A stretch of DNA of 5,005 bases, taken from NCBI GenBank assembly GCA_013042495.1, contig JABDQB010000314.1, positions 1 through 5,005 of the forward strand, given 5' to 3'. The position numbers and the translations under genes are program-made. The stretch's first letter is position 1. Every line of letters starts with the position of its first letter. Shown piece after piece: positions 1 through 5,005 of the stretch. The notes beneath the pieces are model-generated. The model searched no databases, was not told where the DNA came from, and was given only the letters and a program-made list of their open reading frames with translations. This DNA is from Gemmatimonadota bacterium (GTDB taxonomy: Bacteria; Gemmatimonadota; Gemmatimonadetes; Palauibacterales; Palauibacteraceae).

Positions 1-33
1 GGAGAGTGGTACCTGCGGCCGGTGGATTATTGA
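1..33 (+). CDS. possible C-terminal end of a plus-strand gene (partial)
   Basis: Frame 1 from the first base reads GEWYLRPVDY and then TGA at 31-33. The residues look protein-like, and the stop falls just before the tRNA terminator, as expected for a gene converging on it. Ten codons are too few for coding statistics, and frame 2 is also open to a TGA at 46-48. No product can be named. This may equally be non-coding sequence. Confidence 0.22.
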   Translation, partial: GEWYLRPVDY

Positions 34-48
34 GCGCGCCGCAAGATG

Positions 49-82
49 AAAAACGGGCGCCTCGATCGTGTCGAAGCGCCCG
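49..82 (-). terminator. intrinsic terminator of the tRNA-Glu unit
   Basis: Read on the minus strand, a 7-bp GC stem (76-82 with 54-60, CGGGCGC arms) continues after one mismatch into four further pairs (71-74 with 62-65) around a small loop. It is followed at once by five T residues (53 to 49). It begins 4 nt past the tRNA 3' end. Stem, U-tract and position fit a rho-independent terminator for the tRNA transcript. On the plus strand no T-run follows, so it should act mainly in one direction. Confidence 0.85.
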
Positions 83-86
83 CTGA

Positions 87-159
87 TACCCCCTAGGGGA
101 ATCGAACCCCTGTCTCCTGGCTGAGAACCAGGTATCCTGGGCCACTAGACGAAGGGGGC
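87..159 (-). tRNA. tRNA-Glu (anticodon CTC)
   Basis: The minus strand folds as a full cloverleaf. The acceptor arms are GCCCCCT (159-153) and AGGGGGT (94-88), with a G-U pair at 1-72 and discriminator A at 87. The D-arm begins GTCTAGTGGCCC. The anticodon stem CCTGG/CCAGG closes the loop TTCTCAG, giving anticodon CTC, which reads GAG glutamate codons. The T-arm is GGGGT-TCGATTC-CCCT. Its layout matches the E. coli tRNA-Glu closely from memory. CCA is not encoded, so a CCA-adding enzyme must complete it. It has its own promoter and terminator and appears to be a single-gene transcript. Confidence 0.97.
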
Positions 160-162
160 CCG

Positions 163-178
163 CCCTGCCTCGGCAGGG
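163..178 (-). other. hairpin in the tRNA-Glu 5' leader
   Basis: On the minus strand, CCCTGC and GCAGGG pair around the four-base loop CGAG. The expected start of transcription, about 7 nt past the -10 box, lies near position 178. The primary transcript would therefore begin almost exactly with this stem, 3 nt before tRNA base 1. It would be removed by RNase P. Whether it protects the 5' end, guides processing or is incidental cannot be told from sequence. Confidence 0.55.
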
Positions 179-184
179 ACGCCT

Positions 185-212
185 ATTCTACATTTTTCGG
201 GTCCTCTGTCAA
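185..212 (-). promoter_or_regulatory. sigma70-type promoter of tRNA-Glu
   Basis: The minus strand shows a perfect -35 box TTGACA (212-207), a 16-nt spacer and a -10 box TAGAAT (190-185), one base from consensus. The bases after the -10 box (AGGCGTC) are GC-rich. Such a discriminator is typical of growth-rate and stringently controlled stable-RNA promoters in well-studied bacteria. Placement about 25 nt upstream of the tRNA is right. Stringent control is inferred. Confidence 0.85.
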
Positions 213-320
213 CCCCGATTCCGATCCCCCGAGCGGGGCCCGCCTCTTGCCCACGACAGCCTCTGAACCCCTATCTTGTCGGCCGGTCAGCGAGCCGAAT
301 GACACGGAAGAACAATCACT

Positions 321-324
321 GGAG
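321..324 (+). promoter_or_regulatory. ribosome-binding site deciding the GTG start at 333
   Basis: GGAG at 321-324 lies only 2 nt before the ATG at 327, which is too close for a normal Shine-Dalgarno pairing. It lies 8 nt before the in-frame GTG at 333, which is a good distance. There is an in-frame stop at 300-302 and no other start between, so these are the only two choices. GTG 333 is preferred. Confidence 0.6.
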
Positions 325-332
325 CGATGGCG

Positions 333-815
333 GTGAACTGGGAATACTTGCACCTCGTGACGCACCCCTTTGCGATCGTGCTTCCGATCGTGGGCGTGGC
401 CGTGGGTCTCGCCGGGTGGGTCGCGGGTCGAGAAGAGTTGGAGCGCTATGGACTCATCTCTCTTCTGATTGCGGCGGTGGCCGCCGTTCCATCCTACATC
501 ACGGGGATATCGACGGCCGACGAGGTGGCGGCCCGGACGTTCGTCGCCCCGGGCCTGGTCCAGGATCATCGCACCTGGGCCACCTGGGCCGCGATAGGAC
601 TGGTTACCTGCGGGATATTCGCCGGGTTTTCGATGGCCCAGCCGAAGGACCAGAGGCTGCGGCGCTTCGTCCTGATCGTCGGCGCCCTGGCGGCGGGCCT
701 GGTCGGTTATTCGGCCTTCCGCGGCGGAAAGATCGTGCATGGAGAGGATGGAGAGTCCGGCGTGAACGCGGCGATCACCATGGATCAAGCACCCACTCCG
801 ACCGAGCTGCCATGA
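333..815 (+). CDS. four-helix membrane protein resembling DUF2231
   Basis: The 160-residue product has four hydrophobic segments at about residues 12-31, 41-59, 83-102 and 111-130, so it should be a small inner-membrane protein. A His-Pro pair (11-12) stands at the start of helix 1, His79 just before helix 3, and a GG-x-x-V-H-G stretch (His136) just after helix 4. This layout recalls DUF2231 proteins, whose biochemical role is unsettled. Well-placed histidines have led others to suspect heme or redox roles, but nothing here proves that. The C-terminal 25 residues are polar. GTG 333 is chosen over ATG 327 because GGAG at 321-324 is spaced correctly only for GTG. Its stop overlaps the thioesterase start as ATGA, so the two are co-translated. 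The family call is from pattern memory; the membrane topology is firmer. Confidence 0.82.
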   Translation: MNWEYLHLVTHPFAIVLPIVGVAVGLAGWVAGREELERYGLISLLIAAVAAVPSYITGISTADEVAARTFVAPGLVQDHRTWATWAAIGLVTCGIFAGFSMAQPKDQRLRRFVLIVGALAAGLVGYSAFRGGKIVHGEDGESGVNAAITMDQAPTPTELP

Positions 816-1366
816 GCTCCGCGACCCCCGACCTCCCTTTGCTGATCGGAGACGGGCGCGACGAATCCCACCCGGTTCCGCCGTCCCAGGTCACCATGAC
901 CCAACTCATGGCTCCGCAGGACACCAACCTGATGGGCAACGTTTTCGGGGGCGTAATCCTGGCCGCCGTGGACCGGATCGCCTACGTGTGCGCGACCCGG
1001 CACGCCGGCCGGCCATGCGTGACTGCGAGCTTCGACCAGGTCGATTTTCGTTCGCCGATCCAGATCGGGGAGGTCGTCACGGTTCGGGCCTCCGTGAATA
1101 CCGTCGGAAGGACCTCGATGGAGATCGGCGTGCGAGTCACGGCGGAACCGGTGACGGGTGGAACGAGCCGGCACACGAATTCCTGCTATGTCACCATGGT
1201 GGCGCTGGACCCCGAGGGGCGACCGTGCGCCGTGCCGAAACTGGAGATTCGGACGGAAGATGAGTACCGGAGACACCGGGATGCCGAGGAGCGCCGCGCG
1301 GCGCACCTCGAGCTGGCCAAGCGACGTCGGGTGAGGAGGGAAACAAAGAAGGCCGGTAGTCAGTAG
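812..1366 (+). CDS. acyl-CoA thioesterase, hotdog fold (YciA/YkhA type)
   Basis: This 184-residue protein should hydrolyse acyl-CoA to free acid and CoA in the cytoplasm. A single hotdog domain spans about residues 24-135. The family signature is clear: DTN (37-39), then GNVFGG (42-47) and VDR with Asp54, the probable catalytic acid at the head of the central helix. A DFRSPIQIGE strand (78-87) and GRTSMEIGV (99-107) follow and match the CoA-binding strands of this family. A strongly charged, Arg-rich tail (about 147-184) looks helical. ATG 812 is chosen because it overlaps the upstream stop as ATGA and because the residues upstream in this frame have no domain character. The ribosome-binding site is poor (only GAG, 5 nt away), which fits translational coupling. 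The acyl chain length preference cannot be read. The adjacent membrane protein could hint at a lipid role, but that is speculation. Confidence 0.93.
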   Translation: MSSATPDLPLLIGDGRDESHPVPPSQVTMTQLMAPQDTNLMGNVFGGVILAAVDRIAYVCATRHAGRPCVTASFDQVDFRSPIQIGEVVTVRASVNTVGRTSMEIGVRVTAEPVTGGTSRHTNSCYVTMVALDPEGRPCAVPKLEIRTEDEYRRHRDAEERRAAHLELAKRRRVRRETKKAGSQ

Positions 1367-1394
1367 CCTGCCGAGACCCTACGCGCGGCAGGTT
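1365..1394. terminator. weak inverted repeat between convergent genes
   Basis: CCTGCCG (1367-1373) and CGGCAGG (1386-1392) are perfect inverted arms around a 12-nt loop. Two more outer pairs (A-U, G-U) are possible on the plus strand. It starts at the thioesterase stop codon and ends 8 nt from the stop of the minus-strand small gene, the usual site of a shared terminator. Only three T residues follow on the plus strand and none on the minus strand, so termination would be inefficient or need another factor. Confidence 0.4.
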
Positions 1395-1400
1395 TCCGCC

Positions 1401-1550
1401 CTACAGCAGATTCACCAGCCCGTAGAAGACGAGCGCCGCGCCGCCCATCGTTGCGCACTGCAGGACGATCTGTTTCGGCGGCATTTCAGCCAGCAAGCCG
1501 AGAATGGCGCCAAGTCCGACCGCGGCCGCCAGCAATATTCCGAGTACCAT
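1401..1550 (-). CDS. small two-helix membrane protein, 49 residues
   Basis: I do not recognise this gene. ATG at 1550-1548 opens a 50-codon frame ending in TAG at 1403-1401. GGGAG (1560-1556) sits 5 nt upstream, a good ribosome-binding site, and an in-frame TGA further upstream leaves this as the only start. The product is almost wholly hydrophobic: a Gly/Ala/Leu-rich helix (about 2-21), a short polar turn EMPPKQ (22-27), and a second helix (28-49) with Cys32 and Tyr43. It should sit in the membrane as a helical hairpin. It lies 55 nt after sdaAA on the same strand and is probably co-transcribed. A role as a membrane partner or a small transporter-associated peptide is possible but unsupported. 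Codons end mostly in G or C like the neighbours. Confidence 0.68.
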   Translation of the reverse strand: MVLGILLAAAVGLGAILGLLAEMPPKQIVLQCATMGGAALVFYGLVNLL

Positions 1551-1570
1551 TCGTGCTCCCGTCGCTGACC

Positions 1571-1586
1571 CGGCGCCGGGGCGCCG
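1571..1586 (-). other. intercistronic hairpin between sdaAA and the small gene
   Basis: CGGCGCC and GGCGCCG are perfect inverted arms with a 2-nt centre, giving at least six GC pairs around a four-base loop in RNA. It lies 20 nt past the sdaAA stop and 10 nt before the GGGAG site of the small gene. No T-tract follows, so it is more likely an mRNA-stability or translation element than a terminator. This is inference from position. Confidence 0.45.
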
Positions 1587-1605
1587 TCAAGCGGTTCAAG
1601 TTCGT

Positions 1606-2535
1606 CTACGACGGCCCGAACCGGGCCGATCCCTCGCCTTTCGTGCGTCCCTTGCGCTGCAGTTGAACCAGCTCCGTCATCCCGGCTTGCGCGGCAATCT
1701 CCTGTCCGGCGGGCGTGGCCGCCAGTCCGCCGAGCGCCGTTTCACGGAACCGTACGTCCATCTTCGTGCCGACGTCTCCCATGACATCTACCACCTGGTC
1801 CACCGGAATCGGAAAATCGAGGCCGGCGAGTGCCATCTCCGCGGAAGCCACGGCGTTCACGGCCGCCGAGGCGTTGCGGTAGGCGCACGGAATCTCGACC
1901 AGTCCCGCGACCGGATCACAGATCAGTCCGAGCATGCCCTGAATGGTGAGGGCCACCGCCGTTCCCACCTGCTGGCTGTCTCCACCTTCCAGCCACGTCA
2001 CCGCCGCGGACGCCATCGCAGCGGCACTTCCGGTTTCCGCTTGGCATCCCCCGCCGGCGCCGGCGATCGATGCCCTGTCAGCGATGATGATCCCGGTCCC
2101 GCCGGCTACCAGCATCGCATCCACCAGTCGTTCCTCCGACCACCCGCGAAGCGGCGCCAGAGTGAGAAGCACGGCCGGGACCACCCCCGCGGCGCCAGCC
2201 GTGGGCGTCGCCATGATCAGGCCCATGCGGGCATTCGTCTCGAGGGTGGCGATCGCGCGTGACAACATCGTCGTGAAGTCATCGCCGAGGAGCCGGGGCC
2301 CATCCGCGGCGAGCCTTCCCGAGCGACCCCCCGTGAGTCCCGAAGGCGAGGTCGCCGACTCTGCCAACCCTTCCGCCACTGCCCCTCGCATGACGGTTAG
2401 CGTGTCCTCGATTCGCTTTCGGATGGCCTCTCGCGGCACCCCGGTCTCCTTGACCTCCCGACGCTCGACGAACTCGGCCAGGCTGACTCCGGCGGCCTCG
2501 GCCTGCTCGAACCACTCCGCGAACGAGCGAATCAT
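1606..2535 (-). CDS. sdaAA: L-serine dehydratase, iron-sulfur dependent, alpha chain
   Basis: With SdaAB it forms the oxygen-sensitive [4Fe-4S] enzyme that converts L-serine to pyruvate and ammonia in the cytoplasm. The 309-residue length is normal for the separate alpha chain. Cys164 (GGGCQAE), Cys206 (LICDP) and Cys217 (IPCAYRN) are spaced 42 and 11, the same spacing I recall for the cluster ligands Cys343/385/396 of the Legionella enzyme. Glycine-rich stretches ATPTAGAAGVVP (109-120) and VAGGTGIIIADRASIAGAGGG (within 143-163) are typical of the catalytic domain. The protein ends in FGPS, without the C-terminal cysteine of some one-chain enzymes. ATG 2535 has GAGG 7 nt upstream and follows the sdaAB stop by 16 nt. 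The order beta then alpha is as in Bacillus. Confidence 0.96.
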   Translation of the reverse strand: MIRSFAEWFEQAEAAGVSLAEFVERREVKETGVPREAIRKRIEDTLTVMRGAVAEGLAESATSPSGLTGGRSGRLAADGPRLLGDDFTTMLSRAIATLETNARMGLIMATPTAGAAGVVPAVLLTLAPLRGWSEERLVDAMLVAGGTGIIIADRASIAGAGGGCQAETGSAAAMASAAVTWLEGGDSQQVGTAVALTIQGMLGLICDPVAGLVEIPCAYRNASAAVNAVASAEMALAGLDFPIPVDQVVDVMGDVGTKMDVRFRETALGGLAATPAGQEIAAQAGMTELVQLQRKGRTKGEGSARFGPS

Positions 2536-2551
2536 GCGTCCCCCTCTTCGC

Positions 2552-3220
2552 TCACGCGTTCAACCGATGGACGTTGCGGATCCAATGGACCCAGGACTGA
2601 GCGGCCAGCTCTTCCAGCACGGTGACCGGCACGTCTTCGTCGGTCTCGATCGTCATCAGGGCCCTCTCCCCGCGACCGGTCCGATCCACACGTACGGTCG
2701 CCACGTTGAGGCCGCGCTCGGCGATCAGCCCCGTAATGCGGGCTACGGTTCCCGGAACGTCATCCGCCACCACCACGATCGTGGGAAGCGAGCCGGAGAG
2801 ATCCACCGCGAAGCCGTCGATCTCGAGGACGCGGATCTGGCCACCCCCGATCGAGCAGCCTGTGATCGCGATCCGCTCCGCTCCCCGCACAACCTCGAAC
2901 ACGGCGCTATTGGGGTGCGCATCGTCGCCGAGATCCACGGTGCTGAACTCGATCTCGAGTCCCTTCTCGGTGGCTTCCCTCTCGGCCCCGCGCAGGCGCT
3001 CATCGTCCGGCGTGTGCCCGAGCAGGCCACCCGTGATGGCGATGCGAGTGCCGTGACCCTCGCCCGTCATCGCGAAGCTGCCGTGCAGGCCCACGACGGC
3101 CCGGTCCGGCATGCCGCCGAGGATGGCCTGCGCCACGTATCCGAGCCGACAGGCGCCGGCCGTGTGGCTGCTCGAGGGACCGACCATCCGGGGCCCCAGG
3201 ATGTCGAACAGGGTGGTCAT
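2552..3220 (-). CDS. sdaAB: L-serine dehydratase, iron-sulfur dependent, beta chain
   Basis: This 222-residue chain is the partner of SdaAA. An N-terminal beta-chain domain (about 1-140) carries GPSSSHTAG (14-22), HGSFAMTGEGHGT (46-58), HPN (102-104) and GCSIGGGQI (121-129), all hallmarks of the family. A C-terminal ACT domain (about 146-215) follows; in relatives it is a regulatory or dimer-forming module that may bind an amino acid. The GHGT motif continues with Arg59, where I recall Asp as usual. ATG 3220 overlaps the lipB stop as ATGA and has no clear ribosome-binding site of its own, so translation is probably coupled to lipB. sdaAA starts 16 nt after its stop, giving matched output of the two chains. 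Confidence 0.95.
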   Translation of the reverse strand: MTTLFDILGPRMVGPSSSHTAGACRLGYVAQAILGGMPDRAVVGLHGSFAMTGEGHGTRIAITGGLLGHTPDDERLRGAEREATEKGLEIEFSTVDLGDDAHPNSAVFEVVRGAERIAITGCSIGGGQIRVLEIDGFAVDLSGSLPTIVVVADDVPGTVARITGLIAERGLNVATVRVDRTGRGERALMTIETDEDVPVTVLEELAAQSWVHWIRNVHRLNA

Positions 3221-3978
3221 GGTCGGCCAGCGGTCGCATGGGTGGAGTCGAGGGCCGGCCGATCGCCGGCCAGCACCGGCGGGGCCGTCCTGACCTCGCA
3301 GTCGAAGGCTCCCGCCATTCCCCTGCCTATCGCCCGCGACACTGCCTTCCAGTCGAAGATCGCCCCCTCCGATTGCAGCGTGGCCATCCGAACCTCATCG
3401 ATACCGCACGGAACGATCAGATCGAAGTTGCGAAGCGGCTCGTCCGTCACGTTGAGCGCGAAACCGTGCCATGTGATCCAGCGGCTGACGTGCACTCCGA
3501 GGGAGGCGATCTTCCGTACCTGCCCCGCCGCCCGGCCTGTGGCGTCGAGTGCCGATTCGTCGCCGACCCAGACACCCGTGAAGTTCGGATAGCGGAAGCT
3601 GGCCAATCCCAGCTCGCGCAGGGCATCGATCAGCGCCTGCTCCAGCTGCCGGAGATACCAGTGCAGGTCCCGCCTCCATCGATTGAGATCCAGAATCGGA
3701 TAACCCACGAGTTGCCCGGGGCCGTGATAGGTCACGTCGCCGCCACGCTCGACTTCGACGGTTTCGACGTCGGTTCTCGCGAGCAACTCCGGAGAAGCGA
3801 CCACGTTTGAGTCGCGGGCGCCGCGACCGAGCGTCACCACCGGCTCGTGCTCCAGGAGGAGCACGAAGTCTTCCACCAGATCGCCCGCGATCCTGGCCCG
3901 AGCCAATTCGCGTTGCCACTTCAAGCCCGCGACGTAGGGTACCCGTCCGTCGACCGGCACCAGCTGGATGGAATTCAC
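3217..3978 (-). CDS. lipB: octanoyltransferase LipB (lipoate biosynthesis)
   Basis: LipB moves octanoate from acyl carrier protein onto a lysine of lipoyl domains (E2 subunits, GcvH), making a thioester on its own cysteine on the way; LipA then adds sulfur. Family motifs appear in order: LLEHEPVVTLGR (41-52), ERGGDVTYHGPGQLVGYP (77-94), KIASLGVHVSRW (156-167), WHGFALNV (170-177) and FDLIVPCGI (185-193). Lys156 and Cys191 match the catalytic Lys/Cys pair of the E. coli enzyme. At 253 residues it is slightly long, the extra being a Pro/Ala-rich tail past about 230 that covers the coupling site. The start is GTG at 3978, with AGGG 7 nt upstream and an in-frame TAG shortly before it. It lies 138 bp after lpd, and its stop overlaps sdaAB. 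Confidence 0.96.
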   Translation of the reverse strand: MNSIQLVPVDGRVPYVAGLKWQRELARARIAGDLVEDFVLLLEHEPVVTLGRGARDSNVVASPELLARTDVETVEVERGGDVTYHGPGQLVGYPILDLNRWRRDLHWYLRQLEQALIDALRELGLASFRYPNFTGVWVGDESALDATGRAAGQVRKIASLGVHVSRWITWHGFALNVTDEPLRNFDLIVPCGIDEVRMATLQSEGAIFDWKAVSRAIGRGMAGAFDCEVRTAPPVLAGDRPALDSTHATAGRP

Positions 3979-4116
3979 CGATTCACCCTGCTACCCTCTC
4001 CACCGAGGCGGGGAGTCCTCGTTCGCTGGAGCGATCTTCCGTAAGCGCATCGATGCCTGCGATACGCCACGATCACTTCGCGAGGACCGACTCGCGAACG
4101 GAAACGAGGGCCCACG
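3979..4116 (-). other. lpd-lipB intergenic spacer
   Basis: This 138-bp gap is the longest in the minus-strand block. I see no convincing -35/-10 pair for lipB on the minus strand, so read-through from lpd is likely, though a non-sigma70 promoter cannot be excluded. It holds one clear inverted repeat (4077-4098), a smaller one (CGAGG 4004-4008 with CCTCG 4017-4021), and the lipB ribosome-binding site AGGG (3989-3986). Confidence 0.5.
4077..4098 (-). other. perfect 8-bp inverted repeat after lpd
   Basis: TTCGCGAG (4077-4084) and CTCGCGAA (4091-4098) are exact inverted arms around a six-base loop. The hairpin begins 18 nt past the lpd stop. No T-tract follows on the minus strand. It may attenuate or protect the lpd 3' end, trimming read-through into lipB; it is not a standard intrinsic terminator. 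A dimeric protein site is an alternative reading. Confidence 0.5.
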
Positions 4117-5005
4117 TCAGATATGGATCGCGCGATCCATCGCCGCCAGCGCCGCTTCCATCACGGCTTCCGCCATGCTCGGATGCGCGTGTGCGTGCGC
4201 GGCGATTTCCTCGACCGTGGACTCGAGAGCCCTGGCCATCCCGGCCTCGCCGATCAGCTCGCTGACGTTGTAGCCGATCATATGAACGCCCAGGATCTCG
4301 CCGTATTTCTCGTCGGCGATGATCTTCACGAAGCCTTCGTTGTGTCCGGACGTCAAAGCCCGGCCATGCGACGTCAGCGGATACTTCCCGACCTTGATCT
4401 CGTGCCCGGCTTCCCTGGCCTCGTCCTCCGTGAGGCCGATGCTGGCGACCTCCGGGTGGCAGTACCCGACGCTCGGGATGTTGTCATACCGCATCGGGTG
4501 GTGCGCTACGCCCGCGATCTTCTCCGCGGCCACGATTCCCTCATGCGACCCCTTGTGCGCCAGCATCGGCTGCCCGGCCACGTCGCCGATGGCGTAGATG
4601 CCGGGGACGCTGGATTCGCACCACTCGTTGATCTTGACCCATGGCCCATCCATCTCGACACCCAGCGCCTCGAGCCCCAGTCCGTCGGTCACCGGCTTGC
4701 GGCCCACGGCCATCAACAGCAGGTCCGTCTCGATCGTCTCCTGGCCCTTCTTGGACTCCACCGTGAGCACCATCGGTGTGGCCTCGCGGTCCAGCGAAAC
4801 GACCTTCGTCCCCGTCCTGATCGTCATGCCACGCTTCTTGAACGAGCGAGCCAGCGTCTTGCCAACCTCGGGATCGGAAACCGGTACCAGCGTGTCCAGC
4901 ATCTCCACGACCGTTACGTCCACGCCGAAGGCGTCGAACACGTCCGCGAATTCGACCCCCACATAGCCGCCGCCGACCACCACCATCCGTTCTGGCGGGC
5001 TGCGG
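4117..5005 (-). CDS. lpd: dihydrolipoamide dehydrogenase (E3), 5' end outside the window
   Basis: E3 is the flavoprotein that reoxidises dihydrolipoyl groups of pyruvate and 2-oxoglutarate dehydrogenases and the glycine cleavage system, passing electrons to NAD+. The visible 295 residues are the C-terminal two thirds. The frame stays open to the window edge, reading RSPPER before MVVVGGGYVGVEFADVF, so that methionine is internal, not the start. In order there are the NAD-binding GGGYVG fold with VTVVE, the FAD motif YAIGDVAGQPMLAHKGSHEG, and the dimerisation domain from SVGYCHPEVASIGLT onward. Near the C-terminus HAHAHPSMAEAV holds the His-Glu pair that serves as catalytic base. The FAD-binding start and redox disulfide lie beyond 5005. 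Mercuric and glutathione reductases lack this tail, so E3 is secure. It is the first visible gene of the block leading to lipB. Confidence 0.96.
   Translation of the reverse strand, partial: RSPPERMVVVGGGYVGVEFADVFDAFGVDVTVVEMLDTLVPVSDPEVGKTLARSFKKRGMTIRTGTKVVSLDREATPMVLTVESKKGQETIETDLLLMAVGRKPVTDGLGLEALGVEMDGPWVKINEWCESSVPGIYAIGDVAGQPMLAHKGSHEGIVAAEKIAGVAHHPMRYDNIPSVGYCHPEVASIGLTEDEAREAGHEIKVGKYPLTSHGRALTSGHNEGFVKIIADEKYGEILGVHMIGYNVSELIGEAGMARALESTVEEIAAHAHAHPSMAEAVMEAALAAMDRAIHI

Noticed and set aside
226..239. Short CCCC-GAGC-GGGG hairpin in the divergent region.
   Set aside because: Only about four pairs, no T-tract and no clear placement; such stems arise by chance in GC-rich spacers.
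247..277. TTGCCC and TATCTT as a possible promoter for the plus-strand pair.
   Set aside because: The spacer is 19 nt and both boxes are poor matches. A promoter must exist near here, but this pair is not convincing enough to annotate.
183..788. Minus-strand frame of 201 codons opposite the membrane protein.
   Set aside because: Its translation is a charged, Arg/Gly/His-rich shadow, it runs through the tRNA promoter, and it has no recognisable motif.
299..811. In-frame upstream extension of the thioesterase to an ATG at 299.
   Set aside because: The extra residues are Arg/Gly-rich with no fold, and they overlap the membrane-protein gene in another frame. ATG 812 gives a normal-length hotdog protein with an ATGA junction.
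1943..3592. A 549-codon open frame on the plus strand opposite sdaAA, sdaAB and lipB.
   Set aside because: It is the antisense shadow of three well-supported genes. The product is low-complexity Ser/Arg/Pro sequence with no domain character, and long stop-free antisense frames are expected in GC-rich coding DNA.
3807..4265. Plus-strand frame across the lipB start, the spacer and the lpd end.
   Set aside because: It is antisense to lipB and lpd at both ends and rich in Arg, Ser and Pro, as expected of a shadow frame.

Overview
This is a GC-rich, gene-dense stretch of ordinary bacterial chromosome. G or C dominates third codon positions, the tRNA carries no encoded CCA, and starts include GTG. 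Which phylum it comes from is not decidable here. The look of the proteins would fit a Gemmatimonadota-like or other high-GC environmental lineage, but that is a low-confidence guess. I see no mobile element, CRISPR array, phage gene or sign of recent transfer.

Left part (1-1366). A complete tRNA-Glu(CUC) unit lies on the minus strand. It has a near-consensus sigma70-type promoter (TTGACA, 16 nt, TAGAAT), a GC-rich discriminator, a short leader that folds into a tight hairpin, the tRNA itself, and an intrinsic terminator with a T5 tract. Running the other way are two plus-strand genes that overlap by ATGA: a four-helix membrane protein resembling DUF2231, and a YciA/YkhA-type hotdog acyl-CoA thioesterase. 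The first bases (1-33) may be the last codons of a plus-strand gene.

Right part (1401-5005). Five minus-strand genes are read from right to left: lpd (dihydrolipoamide dehydrogenase, cut by the window edge), a 138-bp gap, lipB (octanoyltransferase), sdaAB and sdaAA (the two chains of iron-sulfur L-serine dehydratase), and an untracked 49-residue two-helix membrane protein. lipB and sdaAB overlap by 4 nt, sdaAB and sdaAA are 16 nt apart, and the small gene follows 55 nt later with its own ribosome-binding site. A weak inverted repeat separates this block from the convergent thioesterase gene.

The minus-strand block has a metabolic logic. SdaAA/SdaAB deaminate serine to pyruvate. LipB supplies the lipoyl arm of pyruvate and 2-oxoglutarate dehydrogenases, and Lpd reoxidises that arm. 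The cluster thus links serine breakdown to entry into acetyl-CoA. That reading is inference from gene content and spacing. I found no convincing undescribed system. The least explained items are the small membrane protein and the coupled DUF2231-like/thioesterase pair.
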